NCBI GenBank assembly: GCA_022736595.1
Contig: DZDC01000002.1
Span: forward strand, 13,620-47,818
Length of the DNA stretch: 34,199 bases
Source of the DNA: Draconibacterium orientale
GTDB taxonomy: Bacteria; Bacteroidota; Bacteroidia; Bacteroidales; UBA1556
Direction of reading: 5' to 3'
The position numbers and the translations under genes were made by a program. This document shows positions 24,195 to 32,849 of the stretch, one piece after another. How positions within the stretch are numbered: position 1 is the first letter of the stretch; every line of letters starts with the position of its first letter. A model generated the notes under the pieces. It was not told the DNA's origin, made no database searches, and saw only the letters and a list, made by a program, of their open reading frames with translations.

Positions 24195-25484
24195 ATGAGC
24201 CAAATTATTAATATTCAAGCCAGACAAATTCTGGATTCAAGAGGTAATCCCACTGTTGAGGTGGATGTGATGACCGAAAGTGGTATTATTGGTCGTGCAG
24301 CGGTTCCTTCTGGTGCTTCTACGGGAATACACGAAGCAGTCGAATTGCGCGATAATGACCAAAAACTTTTTCTTGGTAAAGGCGTTCTAACTGCGGTTAA
24401 CAACGTGAATACCATTCTTAATCAAGAACTCCAAGGTTTTTTTGTAACTGACCAATCGGAGATCGATCGTAAAATGATTGAACTTGATGGAAGTCCCAAT
24501 AAGGGAAATCTCGGTGCCAACGCTATCTTGGGTGTTTCTCTTGCTTGCGCCCGTGCGGCATCTCAAGCAGTAAACCAACCTTTGTATCGATACATTGGTG
24601 GTGTTAATGCTAATATGCTTCCCATTCCAATGATGAACATTATCAATGGAGGGTCTCATGCCGATAATTCAATCGATTTTCAAGAATTTATGATTATGCC
24701 TGTAGGTGCAAAACGCTTTTCAGATGCCATTCGTATGGGAGCTGAAGTTTTTCATCATCTTAAATCGGTTCTTAAAAAAGCTGGATACTCCACTAACGTT
24801 GGTGATGAAGGTGGTTTTGCCCCTAATCTAAAATCCAACGAAGAAGCAGTTCAGGTGATTTTAAAAGCCATAGAAAATGCTGGATATCGTCCCGGTGAAG
24901 ACATTTGCTTAGCTCTTGATCCTGCTTCAAGCGAATATTACCTTCCTCAAGAAAATATGTACCACCTTAAATGGTCAACTGGCGAAAAATTAACCCCAGC
25001 TCAGATGGTTGACTTTTGGGCCGATTGGACAAAAAAATATCCTATCATCTCCATCGAAGATGGTATGGCTGAAGATGATTGGGCTGGCTGGAAATTGATG
25101 ACCGATAAAATGGGAAATACAACCCAACTTGTTGGAGATGATTTGTTTGTTACCAACACCCAAAGATTGATAGAAGGTATTAATAAAAAAGTTGCCAATT
25201 CCATTCTTGTGAAAGTCAACCAGATTGGTACGCTTACCGAAACCTTGAATGCAATTGATATGGCTACTCGAAATCAATACACTTCCATTATCTCGCACCG
25301 AAGTGGAGAAACTGAAGATGTATTTATTGCCCACTTGGCAGTAGCTATGAATACAGGTTTAATTAAAACGGGTTCTGCTTCTCGTTCCGACCGTATAGCC
25401 AAATACAACGAACTTCTTCGCATTGAAGAAGCTCTTGGCGACGACGCTCGTTATCTTGGTAAAGCTTTCAAATACGCTTTATAA
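24195..25484 (+). CDS. eno: enolase
   Basis: Enolase converts 2-phosphoglycerate to phosphoenolpyruvate in glycolysis and gluconeogenesis. At 429 residues it is full length. Mg ligands are D242, E288 and D315. Catalytic K340 (ILVKVNQIGT) and E205 (GDEGGFAP) are present, as are the ASTGIHEA loop (41-48) and the SHRSGETED signature (367-375). It lies between the operon terminator and its own terminator, so it is a single-gene unit. I could not find a good promoter match in the 97 bases ahead of it. Confidence 0.97.
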   Translation: MSQIINIQARQILDSRGNPTVEVDVMTESGIIGRAAVPSGASTGIHEAVELRDNDQKLFLGKGVLTAVNNVNTILNQELQGFFVTDQSEIDRKMIELDGSPNKGNLGANAILGVSLACARAASQAVNQPLYRYIGGVNANMLPIPMMNIINGGSHADNSIDFQEFMIMPVGAKRFSDAIRMGAEVFHHLKSVLKKAGYSTNVGDEGGFAPNLKSNEEAVQVILKAIENAGYRPGEDICLALDPASSEYYLPQENMYHLKWSTGEKLTPAQMVDFWADWTKKYPIISIEDGMAEDDWAGWKLMTDKMGNTTQLVGDDLFVTNTQRLIEGINKKVANSILVKVNQIGTLTETLNAIDMATRNQYTSIISHRSGETEDVFIAHLAVAMNTGLIKTGSASRSDRIAKYNELLRIEEALGDDARYLGKAFKYAL

Positions 25485-25505
25485 TTTTTATAAATAGATA
25501 GTTAC

Positions 25506-25542
25506 AGTGGCCACAAATGTCTAATTTTGTGGCCACTTTTTT
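25506..25542 (+). terminator. intrinsic terminator after eno
   Basis: AGTGGCCACAAA (25506-25517) pairs perfectly with TTTGTGGCCACT (25526-25537), a 12-bp stem with an 8-base loop, and the arm runs into six T. It stands 22 bases after the eno stop. Confidence 0.9.
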
Positions 25543-25592
25543 CATGGTAGAACTATCCCAGATACGCTTGGTATTCCATTTATTATTGCTTT

Positions 25593-27029
25593 ATGAAAAT
25601 TCATCGAATTCGATTGTCCCAGTTTATATTTATCTTCCTTGCTAACCTTTTTTTTGTTGGCTGCACTAATTCGAAACCCGAACAGACAACCTATATTAAA
25701 GTAAGAATGATGGGTGCTGAGAATAAATCGGCTTTGATTCAGCAACTTGGATACGAAATGGCCTCTGTGGATACCCTTGATTTTGATGGACAGGGGCAAT
25801 TGATAATTCCATTAAGTATTACTCAATCTGCCTATTTCAAGCTTTCAGTAGGTAGAAATGAACTTAATCTCTTCATGCGTCCCGGTGACTCTTTGATTAT
25901 AACCGCTCATATTAAAGATATCAATCGTTCTCTTAAGTACTCTGGAACTGCTCCTTTCTATAATGATTATTTGGCCAATTATTTTTCTCGGAGTAATGGG
26001 TTCCAAGACCAGATTTATGGACTAACCTCAAAATCTGAAAAATCGGTTCAACATTCCTTTGACTCCCTGAAGGCTCTGCAATTGGACGATTTGAATCAAC
26101 TGATCAAATCCATCTCTGGGCTCGACTCCTATTTTATCAAGATTGAAAAGGCGAGAGCGCTTTATGAATGGGCTAATTTACATCTATATTATCCTCAATT
26201 TTATGCCTACGCCCTTCGTAAACCAATATCTCAATTTTCACCAGATTATTATGCTTATTTGGGAGCCTTGGATTTCAACGATGCCACTTTGGTTGATCTT
26301 CCTGTTTATATTGGTTTTATTCAGGAGTTTATTCGCTTTAATTCTGAAATGGAATATCGAAAAATAATGGATAGTACTGATGTCCCTTATGTGAGCTTTC
26401 AGCTTTTGAATTTGGATAAAAAAGTTGAGCAAGCTGAGGTGAAGTCTAAAGTTGCAGCTGAAATTGTGAAGGATCATGTCAAAATGAATGGGGTGAAGGA
26501 TATTGACAGCTATTTGCCTTTATTTCAACGTATTTGCTCCAGTAAATACTATATTGAGCAAGTTGATGCTCAACTTATTTCGTGGAATCACCTGAGGCCA
26601 GAAATGCCAGCCAAGGATTTCCAGTTTATGGATGCAACGGGTAAACTTGTGAAACTATCCGACTTTAGGGGTAAATGGGTTTATCTTGATGTTTGGGCTA
26701 GTTGGTGCAGTCCCTGTCTTGTTGAAATACCTCACCTGAAAGTATTAGAACGTCAATTCCAGAATCAAGGATTTGTTTTTATAAGTGTATCTGTCGATAA
26801 TGACATTAAAAATTGGCAAAGTGCCATCAAGACTTATAACCTCAAGGGCTTTCAACTGTGGTCAGGCCCTGATAAAATATGGCGCGAGTTTTATAGAGTA
26901 AGTGGCATTCCTCGTTTTATGATTATTGATCCTGAGGGTAATTTTTACCAATCCAGTGCTGATAATCCTAGCGCTGGAGTTCATAAGACTTTACAACAAA
27001 TTGTTAAGGATAATGCTGTGGTTCAATAA
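25593..27029 (+). CDS. TlpA/ResA-like thioredoxin-domain lipoprotein
   Basis: The N terminus is a lipoprotein signal: a hydrophobic run then FVGC with the lipidated cysteine at 24, so the protein is anchored in the envelope. Residues about 33-130 resemble the beta-rich DUF4369-type domain often joined to thioredoxin domains in Bacteroidota. A helical middle follows. The C-terminal thioredoxin fold (about 335-478) has the redox pair WCSPC (C372, C375) and the cis-proline in GIP (P440). It probably reduces or exchanges disulfides in the periplasm; the substrate is unknown. The frame begins 50 bases after the eno terminator. Confidence 0.85.
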   Translation: MKIHRIRLSQFIFIFLANLFFVGCTNSKPEQTTYIKVRMMGAENKSALIQQLGYEMASVDTLDFDGQGQLIIPLSITQSAYFKLSVGRNELNLFMRPGDSLIITAHIKDINRSLKYSGTAPFYNDYLANYFSRSNGFQDQIYGLTSKSEKSVQHSFDSLKALQLDDLNQLIKSISGLDSYFIKIEKARALYEWANLHLYYPQFYAYALRKPISQFSPDYYAYLGALDFNDATLVDLPVYIGFIQEFIRFNSEMEYRKIMDSTDVPYVSFQLLNLDKKVEQAEVKSKVAAEIVKDHVKMNGVKDIDSYLPLFQRICSSKYYIEQVDAQLISWNHLRPEMPAKDFQFMDATGKLVKLSDFRGKWVYLDVWASWCSPCLVEIPHLKVLERQFQNQGFVFISVSVDNDIKNWQSAIKTYNLKGFQLWSGPDKIWREFYRVSGIPRFMIIDPEGNFYQSSADNPSAGVHKTLQQIVKDNAVVQ

Positions 27030-27039
27030 TTTTTTTTCA

Positions 27040-27047
27040 TAACTTTG
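27040..27047 (+). promoter_or_regulatory. -7 promoter element of the DUF2851 gene
   Basis: TAACTTTG matches TAnnTTTG and lies 31 bases before the ATG at 27079. The -33 position holds GTG (27018-27020) with a 19-base spacer, one mismatch from TTG. The site suggests DUF2851 has its own start of transcription. Confidence 0.45.
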
Positions 27048-27078
27048 GTGACGTTAAAATTAATCTCACGAAAAGCCT

Positions 27079-28368
27079 ATGACTGAAGATTTTCTTTACT
27101 ACTTATGGAAATTTAGAGTTTATTCCATTCCTGCGTTTACTACCCAAGGTAAAGCGATTCGCGTGGTGGATGTAGGCCAACAAAATACAGGAAGTGGTCC
27201 TGACTTCTCTGGTGCCCGCATTTATATTGATGATATCATGTGGGCTGGTAATGTAGAAATTCATGTAAAATCTTCCGACTGGAATAGGCACCGCCATCAA
27301 CACGACTCCGCTTACGATTCGGTGATACTTCATGTGGTTTATGAGCATGATATGGAGATTGTTACTTCCGGAAACTCAACTTTGGAAGTGTTTGAACTCA
27401 AGGGGCAATTTGATATTCAACAATATTTAAGGTATAATCAAATTATAGCCTCACGCTTATGGATACCATGTTCTGGGCAATGGCATCAGTATAACGACTT
27501 TACCGTTTATAGTTGGCTTGATCGAATGCTTATTGAACGCTTGGAAGCAAAAGTTGAAGCCATAGAGAGTATTTTGTCGCAGTTTCAGGGAAATTGGGAG
27601 CAAGCTTTTTACGTTAGCCTAGCTAGGAATTTTGGTTTTAATGTCAACTCAGAAGCGTTTGAACAGCTTGCTAGGAGTATTCCTATTCAAGTTCTTGCTC
27701 GTTACAAGGATAGTGTTTTTCAGCTTGAAGCTTTGCTCTTTGGACAAGCATCTTTGCTCAACAGTCAACTCCTTGACGGATATGTACACGAATTAAAGGG
27801 TGAATATGAATATCTAGCCAAGAAACATCAGTTAAAACCCATTGAAGGTTATTTATGGAAGTTTATGCGATTGCGACCCGTTAATTTTCCTACCTTGCGT
27901 ATTGCCCAATTTGCCCAATTGATTCACCAGTCATCACACCTTTTTTCAAAAGTTCTCACTGCAACTAAACTATCTGATCTTCAGGTGCTTTTTTCATTAA
28001 AAGCCAGTGAATATTGGGATAAGCATTACCATTTTGCTAAAAAAGCAAAGGAGTTTCCTAAAGTTTTTGGTGATAGCTCTTTCGATTTGGTTCTCATCAA
28101 TACCATTGTCCCATTTTTATTTGTTTACGGCCATCATCAAAATTCTGAAGAATTAAAAGAACGGGCTTTTATGTTTTTGCAACATACCAAGGCCGAGAGC
28201 AATAGCATCATTCAGCGCTTTGCCAAGGAATCTGTAATTGCACACCATGCAGGTCAAAGTCAAGCACTACTACACTTAAAAAATCAATATTGCAGCCATA
28301 TTTCTTGCTTGCAATGTGCACTAGGAATGGAACTTATACGAGGAAATCGAAATAAGAAAGTTGAATAA
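27079..28368 (+). CDS. DUF2851 family protein
   Basis: The 429-residue protein matches the DUF2851 family, which is widespread in Bacteroidota and has no established function. The N-terminal region is the conserved part: TGSGPDFSGARIYIDD (about 37-52), then W55-A-G-N-V-E60-I-H-V-K64 and a cluster of histidines and aspartates (H71, H73, H75, D76, Y79, D80, H85, H90). The spacing of D42, E60 and K64 recalls a metal-dependent nuclease site, but this is only a resemblance. The middle is helical and the C terminus has CSHISCLQC with three cysteines (about 408-416). There is no signal peptide, so it is likely cytoplasmic. It ends 15 bases from a convergent thioesterase gene. Confidence 0.85.
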   Translation: MTEDFLYYLWKFRVYSIPAFTTQGKAIRVVDVGQQNTGSGPDFSGARIYIDDIMWAGNVEIHVKSSDWNRHRHQHDSAYDSVILHVVYEHDMEIVTSGNSTLEVFELKGQFDIQQYLRYNQIIASRLWIPCSGQWHQYNDFTVYSWLDRMLIERLEAKVEAIESILSQFQGNWEQAFYVSLARNFGFNVNSEAFEQLARSIPIQVLARYKDSVFQLEALLFGQASLLNSQLLDGYVHELKGEYEYLAKKHQLKPIEGYLWKFMRLRPVNFPTLRIAQFAQLIHQSSHLFSKVLTATKLSDLQVLFSLKASEYWDKHYHFAKKAKEFPKVFGDSSFDLVLINTIVPFLFVYGHHQNSEELKERAFMFLQHTKAESNSIIQRFAKESVIAHHAGQSQALLHLKNQYCSHISCLQCALGMELIRGNRNKKVE

Positions 28369-28383
28369 ACTAGAAATTAGGTA

Positions 28384-28878
28384 TTACTTTGTGAGATATT
28401 GGGAAGGTTTGTAATAGGCCTCTTTGCCAGGATAGCTAAATTTTGCTTTGGCAATACGCTCTGGGAAAACAAAGAAATCGAAATAACCTGTGCTGCATAA
28501 TTCATGATCCGAATTAAACAGTTGAGCTTCAATTTTTGCGATGTTTTTTTCCTGTGATACTACTTTTGCTTTAATATGAATAAACTCTTGGGTTGTAAAA
28601 ACCTTATGGTGAAAATTGACAGTTAAACTCTGGGTAACACCGGCGGAACCCAGTTTTATATGAACACACCAAGAAGCAACCTCATCAAGTAAGGTGGTTT
28701 GTATGCCACCATGAAGCAAATTGATGAACCCTTGAAAGTTTGGGTCAACTTTCCATTTGCCGATTACAAATTCGTCTTCTTCGAAAAAGCTAATATTTAA
28801 TCCAATGGGATTGTTCGGACTACATCCAAAACACTTATAATCAGGATGCCCTTCAAAGGCTTTGTATAATTCTGTCAT
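28384..28878 (-). CDS. hotdog-fold thioesterase (PaaI family)
   Basis: The 164-residue protein has the 4HBT/PaaI signature LLHGGIQTTLLDEVASW (about 54-70), where H56-G57-G58 and D65 or E66 form the usual acyl-CoA thioesterase site. The N terminus carries CFGCSPNNPIGLNI (C16, C19), also common in this subgroup. The product would hydrolyse an acyl-CoA or acyl-ACP thioester; the substrate cannot be told. It begins 16 bases after the Crp/Fnr regulator gene on the same strand and is likely transcribed with it. Confidence 0.85.
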   Translation of the reverse strand: MTELYKAFEGHPDYKCFGCSPNNPIGLNISFFEEDEFVIGKWKVDPNFQGFINLLHGGIQTTLLDEVASWCVHIKLGSAGVTQSLTVNFHHKVFTTQEFIHIKAKVVSQEKNIAKIEAQLFNSDHELCSTGYFDFFVFPERIAKAKFSYPGKEAYYKPSQYLTK

Positions 28879-28894
28879 CTAGGGTTAGCATAAA

Positions 28895-29587
28895 TTATCC
28901 CACATTGCTAATCTTTTGCAGTAAGGGTTCGTTAATTATTTCAATACGTTTGCCTTTGGTGGCAATGATATTGTCAGTTTTAAAGTCTTTGATAATACGG
29001 ATTACACTTTCGGGAGCCATTCCAGTGAGTGCAGCTAAGTCTTTTCTACTCAAAGGAAGATCAAATTTGGAGCTTTTAAATATTTTACGGCTCAAACAAA
29101 GTAAAATATCTGCAAATCGACCATGAAGTTGTTTTTGAGTTAAACTGAAAAAGCGATCATAAGTTATCAATGCATTATTAGTCATTATTTTATATAATTC
29201 AGCATTGAAGGTATTGTTTTGTTTTATTATTTGACGAATGGCACTGGTATCGATAAAACAAACCACTGTGTCGGCCAAGGCAGTAACGGTGTAAGGATGC
29301 AAATCGAAACCATATATATTTTCGGTGCCAATAAAATGGTTTCCAGTTTTAATGCAAAGAATAAGGCTATTGTCCCCCTCGTTTATGGTTATTTTCACTA
29401 ATCCTGTTTTTAGATACAATATATCACCAGCCTTAGTGCCTTGCTTAATAATTGTTTCGCCCTTCTTAAAATAAATTTCATTTTTATTATTTTGCATCAA
29501 CATATTTTCCTGCTCTGTTAGAAGCTTAAAACAGTTGCCTGCATCAATATTTGTCTCGCAATGATTTACTTGGTGTATCGTAGCCAT
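28895..29587 (-). CDS. Crp/Fnr family transcriptional regulator
   Basis: The 230-residue protein has an N-terminal cyclic-nucleotide-binding-like beta barrel (about 35-125, with YFKKGETIIKQGTKAGDILY) and a C-terminal winged helix (about 155-220). The recognition helix MAPESVIRIIKDF holds E193 and R197 at the spacing that reads the TGA core in CRP and FNR; the FNR serine before the arginine is I196. Cysteines C10, C19, C78 and C110 do not match the FNR iron-sulfur spacing, so the signal is unknown. The long N terminus with C10 and C19 is usual for the family in this phylum, supporting the start at 29587. An FNR-like palindrome lies 88 bases upstream. Confidence 0.88.
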   Translation of the reverse strand: MATIHQVNHCETNIDAGNCFKLLTEQENMLMQNNKNEIYFKKGETIIKQGTKAGDILYLKTGLVKITINEGDNSLILCIKTGNHFIGTENIYGFDLHPYTVTALADTVVCFIDTSAIRQIIKQNNTFNAELYKIMTNNALITYDRFFSLTQKQLHGRFADILLCLSRKIFKSSKFDLPLSRKDLAALTGMAPESVIRIIKDFKTDNIIATKGKRIEIINEPLLQKISNVG

Positions 29588-29674
29588 CTTATTGTGTTGT
29601 TTTCAGAACGGTAAAAGTATAAAAAAACCTTTTAATAAATGAGGGAAATCATAAATTTTATGGACTAATTATCA

Positions 29675-29688
29675 TTGAAAATTATCAA
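29675..29688. promoter_or_regulatory. FNR-like box upstream of the Crp/Fnr gene
   Basis: TTGAAAATTATCAA differs from the FNR consensus TTGATnnnnATCAA at one base. It lies in the 159-base gap between recR and the regulator gene, 88 bases before the regulator start on the minus strand. The TGA half-sites agree with E193 and R197 of the regulator, so autoregulation is a reasonable guess. Confidence 0.45.
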
Positions 29689-29746
29689 TATCCATTAAAA
29701 AAGGTGAGAATAACTACAATCAATTATCTATTAGGGTCGAGTATTG

Positions 29747-30355
29747 TTAACCTTCGTACGGAACTCGATTGATGATAGATCGTCCAAGAGTGAGTTCATC
29801 GATAAATTCAATTTCATCCCCTATACTCACACCACGTGCTAATGTGCTAATTTTAATAGCTTTATTCTGCAATTTTCGATAGATGTAAAAATTTGTGGTG
29901 TCTCCTTCCACTGTAGTTGGCAGGGCAAGTATTACCTCCACTTGCAATTCGGGCTGCACTCTTGAAAATAAACTTTCAAAATTTAAGTCAGAAGGAGCAA
30001 TTCCATCCATGGGAGAAATTACTCCGTTGAGTACATGATAGTGACCTTGATATTGCTGCGTATTTTCGATGGCGAGTATATCTTGAATATTTTCTACAAC
30101 ACAGATTTGATGTGAATTTCGTTTTGTATTAGAACAAATTTCACATATTTCGTTTTCGCTGAGGTTATTGCAAATTGCGCAAAACTTGATTTGTTCTTTT
30201 AAATCTATAATGGCTTGGGCCAATTCCTTCGCTGCGTCGTCTTTTTGTTTAAGTAGATGAATACTTAAGCGTAAGGCAGTTTTACGTCCGATACCGGGCA
30301 GTTTGGCAAATTCGTTGACACACTTTTTAAGCGTTATTGAAGAAATATTATCCAT
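29747..30355 (-). CDS. recR: recombination mediator protein RecR
   Basis: RecR works with RecF and RecO to load RecA onto gapped DNA. The 202 residues contain the helix-hairpin-helix LPGIGRKTALRL (19-30), a zinc finger with C59-x-x-C62 and C71-x-x-C74, and a Toprim domain starting at CVVEN (E89 is the conserved acid), with the signature ALPTTVEGDTT towards the C terminus. Normal length. A strong hairpin terminator separates it from the ferredoxin gene upstream, so it is transcribed on its own or with the regulator downstream. Confidence 0.95.
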   Translation of the reverse strand: MDNISSITLKKCVNEFAKLPGIGRKTALRLSIHLLKQKDDAAKELAQAIIDLKEQIKFCAICNNLSENEICEICSNTKRNSHQICVVENIQDILAIENTQQYQGHYHVLNGVISPMDGIAPSDLNFESLFSRVQPELQVEVILALPTTVEGDTTNFYIYRKLQNKAIKISTLARGVSIGDEIEFIDELTLGRSIINRVPYEG

Positions 30356-30384
30356 GTTTGCTTGTCAAATTGAATGCAAAGAAA

Positions 30385-30420
30385 ACAAAAAAGCCTCATC
30401 AAAAATGACGAGGCTTTTTT
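30385..30420. terminator. terminator between the ferredoxin gene and recR
   Basis: AAGCCTCATC (30391-30400) pairs with GACGAGGCTT (30407-30416) as a stem with one A-C mismatch, flanked by A-rich and T-rich runs on both sides. Read on the minus strand it follows the ferredoxin stop by 20 bases and ends in a T run, so it should stop ferredoxin transcripts. The symmetry would let it work both ways. Confidence 0.8.
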
Positions 30421-30439
30421 GTTTCTTCGTGTTATTGTA

Positions 30440-30607
30440 CTATGCTGGAGAAATTGCTTCAACAGGGCAAACATCGGCACATGAGCCACAGTCAGTACAT
30501 AAATCTGGATTTATAACATAAATATCTCCTTCTGAGATAGCTTCAACTGGACACTCATCAATACAGGTGCCACAAGCAGTACAATCTTCACTAATAACGT
30601 AAGCCAT
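30440..30607 (-). CDS. 2[4Fe-4S] ferredoxin
   Basis: This 55-residue frame starts MAYVISEDCTACGTCIDECP and is a bacterial (clostridial-type) ferredoxin. Two CxxCxxCxxxCP motifs are complete: C9, C12, C15, C19 and C37, C40, C43, C47, each followed by Pro and VEAI, so the protein is an internal duplication. It is a soluble low-potential electron carrier. It is divergent from korA-korB, whose products reduce ferredoxin, so it is the obvious candidate acceptor. Confidence 0.95.
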   Translation of the reverse strand: MAYVISEDCTACGTCIDECPVEAISEGDIYVINPDLCTDCGSCADVCPVEAISPA

Positions 30608-30648
30608 TTCTAATAAAATTTTTGTTAATAATAGTTTTTAAAACGGTG

Positions 30649-30656
30649 CAAATATA
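30649..30656 (-). promoter_or_regulatory. promoter -7 element of the ferredoxin gene
   Basis: On the minus strand the sequence reads TATATTTG, an exact TAnnTTTG, followed by CACC. It lies 41 bases before the ferredoxin ATG, giving a leader of about 35 bases. No clear TTG is found at -33. Confidence 0.5.
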
Positions 30657-30970
30657 GATAGAACTTTGATAGAGTTTAAAACTTATGGTGATTTATAATA
30701 TTCTAAATAAGCAGTTTTATCTAAAACGATTTTAAATTAGAAGTCGTGGTTTTATGGAAATATTGGGATAGTTTTTCTAAATTGACTGATTTAAGATTAG
30801 CTCAGCAGATATAATCATTTTGAGTCGGAATTTGAAAATGGGACTTTTTTTTATCGATTTGTCCAGTTTTTTGAGTATTAGCTGTTATTTAGAGTATTTT
30901 TTAGGTTAATAATTGGCAAAAATCATGTTAAAAAAAAACGAATTTACTATTTAGCATATATATAAAAAAG
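30657..30970. other. intergenic region between the divergent ferredoxin and korA promoters
   Basis: These 314 bases are AT-rich with no frame of useful length on either strand. I found only weak inverted repeats (for example GGGAC near 30841 with GTCC near 30861) and no tRNA or clear operator. It separates the two divergent promoters. Confidence 0.4.
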
Positions 30971-30978
30971 TACCTTTG
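30971..30978 (+). promoter_or_regulatory. promoter -7 element of korA-korB
   Basis: TACCTTTG matches TAnnTTTG and is followed by CCGC. It lies 27 bases before the korA ATG, predicting a leader of about 20 bases. The -33 region is only TTA (30951-30953), so the -33 match is poor. Confidence 0.55.
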
Positions 30979-31005
30979 CCGCAAATATAAACTATTCAAA
31001 ATACA

Positions 31006-32847
31006 ATGGCTAAAAATAATAATTTTAAGGAATTAGAGCGAATAGTCGTTAAGTTTGCTGGCGATTCTGGAGATGGAATGCAGCTAACGGGATCCCAATT
31101 TTCGGATGCCGCTGCAATTTTCGGAAACGATTTGGCTACTTTCCCCGATTTTCCCTCAGAAATTAGAGCTCCTCAAGGAACAATTGCAGGAGTTTCAGGT
31201 TTTCAAGTTCATATAGGACATGCCGATATCCATACTTCAGGAGATAAGGCTGATGTTTTGGTTGCAATGAATCCTGCAGCATTAAAATACAATCTGCCCT
31301 ATTGTAAACCCGGTGCAACCATCATCATTGATGTGGATAGCTTTGACGAAAAAAGCTACAAAAAGGCTAATTGTACAGAAGATCCTTTGGTTTCTGATAA
31401 ATTGCAAGGCTTTAATGTCATTCAGGCTCCCATTACTTCTTTAACCCACGCTACTCTTAAAGAAACAGGTCTTGACTCTAAAACCATAGATAAAACAAGA
31501 AACCAATTTGTTACAGGTATTTTAGTTTACCTTTTCAATCGTGATATGGAGGTTGTTGAACAATTTATAAGAAATAAATTTAAGAAGAAACCCGAATTGG
31601 CTGAAGCTAATATTAAAGTGATTAAAGAAGGATACAATTATTCTGATACCATTGAGGCATTATCAACTACCTATATTGTAAATCCTAATATTAATCGCAA
31701 AGGGAAGTTCCGTACGATGACTGGAAATCAAGCTACTGCTTGGGGCTTAATGGCTGGTGCAGAAAAATCAGGATTAGAACTCTTTTTAGGGTCGTATCCT
31801 ATTACTCCTGCCACTGATATCCTTTCAGAATTGTCTATTCACAAAGAATTGGGTGTGAAAACCTTTCAAGCTGAAGATGAAATTGCAGGTATTAATTCAG
31901 CTATTGGTGCTGCTTATGCAGGGAGTCTATCTGCTACAACCACTTCCGGACCTGGGTTGAGTTTAAAAAGCGAAGCTCTTGGTTTAGCTTTTATTACCGA
32001 GTTACCTTTAGTAATTGTAAATGTACAACGGGGCGGACCTTCAACAGGTTTACCAACCAAAACCGAACAAACCGACCTTATGCAAGCCCTTTGGGGAAGA
32101 AATGGGGAAGCTCCCATTCCTGTAATTGCAGCGAGTTCACCAGCAGATTGCTTTGATTATGCTTTTGAAGCATGCAAAATTGCAGTGGAACACATGACTC
32201 CAGTGATCTTGCTTACCGATTCTTATTTAGCTAATGGAAGTGGATTGTGGCCCATAGTTGATATGAATCAATTGCCAGCCATCAAACCTCGTATAGCTGA
32301 AGCTAATACCGAATATCTTCCCTATCGTCGCGATGAGGTTACCCTTGCTCGTACTTGGGCTATCCCAGGGACTCCCGGTACCCACCATCGAGTTGGGGGA
32401 TTAGAAAAATTGGACGGTAAAGGCTCAGTTTCTCATGATCCTCATAACCATGAAAAAATGGTTCAGCTTAGAGCAGCAAAAGTGAATAAACTTGTTGACT
32501 TTTTACCTGAACAAAAAGTATATGGTAAAACTGAAGGCGATTTGCTTGTTGTAGGTTGGGGAAGTAGCAAAGGTGCTATTTATTCTGCATTCGATGAGTT
32601 ATCATCGGAAGGTAAAGATATTGCCTTTACCAATTTCAATTACCTATTTCCGCTGCCCAAGGAAACCGCTGATATATTCAAGAAATATAAACGCATCTTA
32701 GTTTGTGAGTTAAACTCAGGTCAATTTGCTCATCATTTGAGAACCCAATTGCCCCAGTTTGAATACCTGCAATACAATAAGATTCAGGCACAACCATTCA
32801 TGGTTTCAGAGTTATTAAGTAAGTTTAACGAATTATTGGAGGCCTAA
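31006..32847 (+). CDS. korA: 2-oxoacid:ferredoxin oxidoreductase, fused gamma-alpha subunit
   Basis: With KorB it oxidatively decarboxylates a 2-oxoacid, most likely 2-oxoglutarate, to its CoA thioester and passes electrons to ferredoxin. The 613 residues are a fusion: the gamma domain comes first (about 10-200, with AGDSGDGMQLTG), then the alpha (pyrimidine-binding) domain from about 225, with GSYPITPATDILSEL (about 261-275) and EDEIAGINSAIGAAYAG. The C-terminal part includes LVVGWGSSKGAIYSA. The paralogous pyruvate enzyme of anaerobes is a longer single chain, so the KOR or OFOR two-subunit type applies here; 2-oxoglutarate specificity is inferred. korB follows after 2 bases. Confidence 0.93.
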   Translation: MAKNNNFKELERIVVKFAGDSGDGMQLTGSQFSDAAAIFGNDLATFPDFPSEIRAPQGTIAGVSGFQVHIGHADIHTSGDKADVLVAMNPAALKYNLPYCKPGATIIIDVDSFDEKSYKKANCTEDPLVSDKLQGFNVIQAPITSLTHATLKETGLDSKTIDKTRNQFVTGILVYLFNRDMEVVEQFIRNKFKKKPELAEANIKVIKEGYNYSDTIEALSTTYIVNPNINRKGKFRTMTGNQATAWGLMAGAEKSGLELFLGSYPITPATDILSELSIHKELGVKTFQAEDEIAGINSAIGAAYAGSLSATTTSGPGLSLKSEALGLAFITELPLVIVNVQRGGPSTGLPTKTEQTDLMQALWGRNGEAPIPVIAASSPADCFDYAFEACKIAVEHMTPVILLTDSYLANGSGLWPIVDMNQLPAIKPRIAEANTEYLPYRRDEVTLARTWAIPGTPGTHHRVGGLEKLDGKGSVSHDPHNHEKMVQLRAAKVNKLVDFLPEQKVYGKTEGDLLVVGWGSSKGAIYSAFDELSSEGKDIAFTNFNYLFPLPKETADIFKKYKRILVCELNSGQFAHHLRTQLPQFEYLQYNKIQAQPFMVSELLSKFNELLEA

Positions 32848-32849
32848 AA

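Noticed and set aside
25581..25588. TATTATTG as a promoter box before the thioredoxin lipoprotein gene
   Set aside because: It is one base off TAnnTTTG, lies only 4 bases before the ATG, which would put the start of transcription inside the gene, and has no TTG at the right distance.
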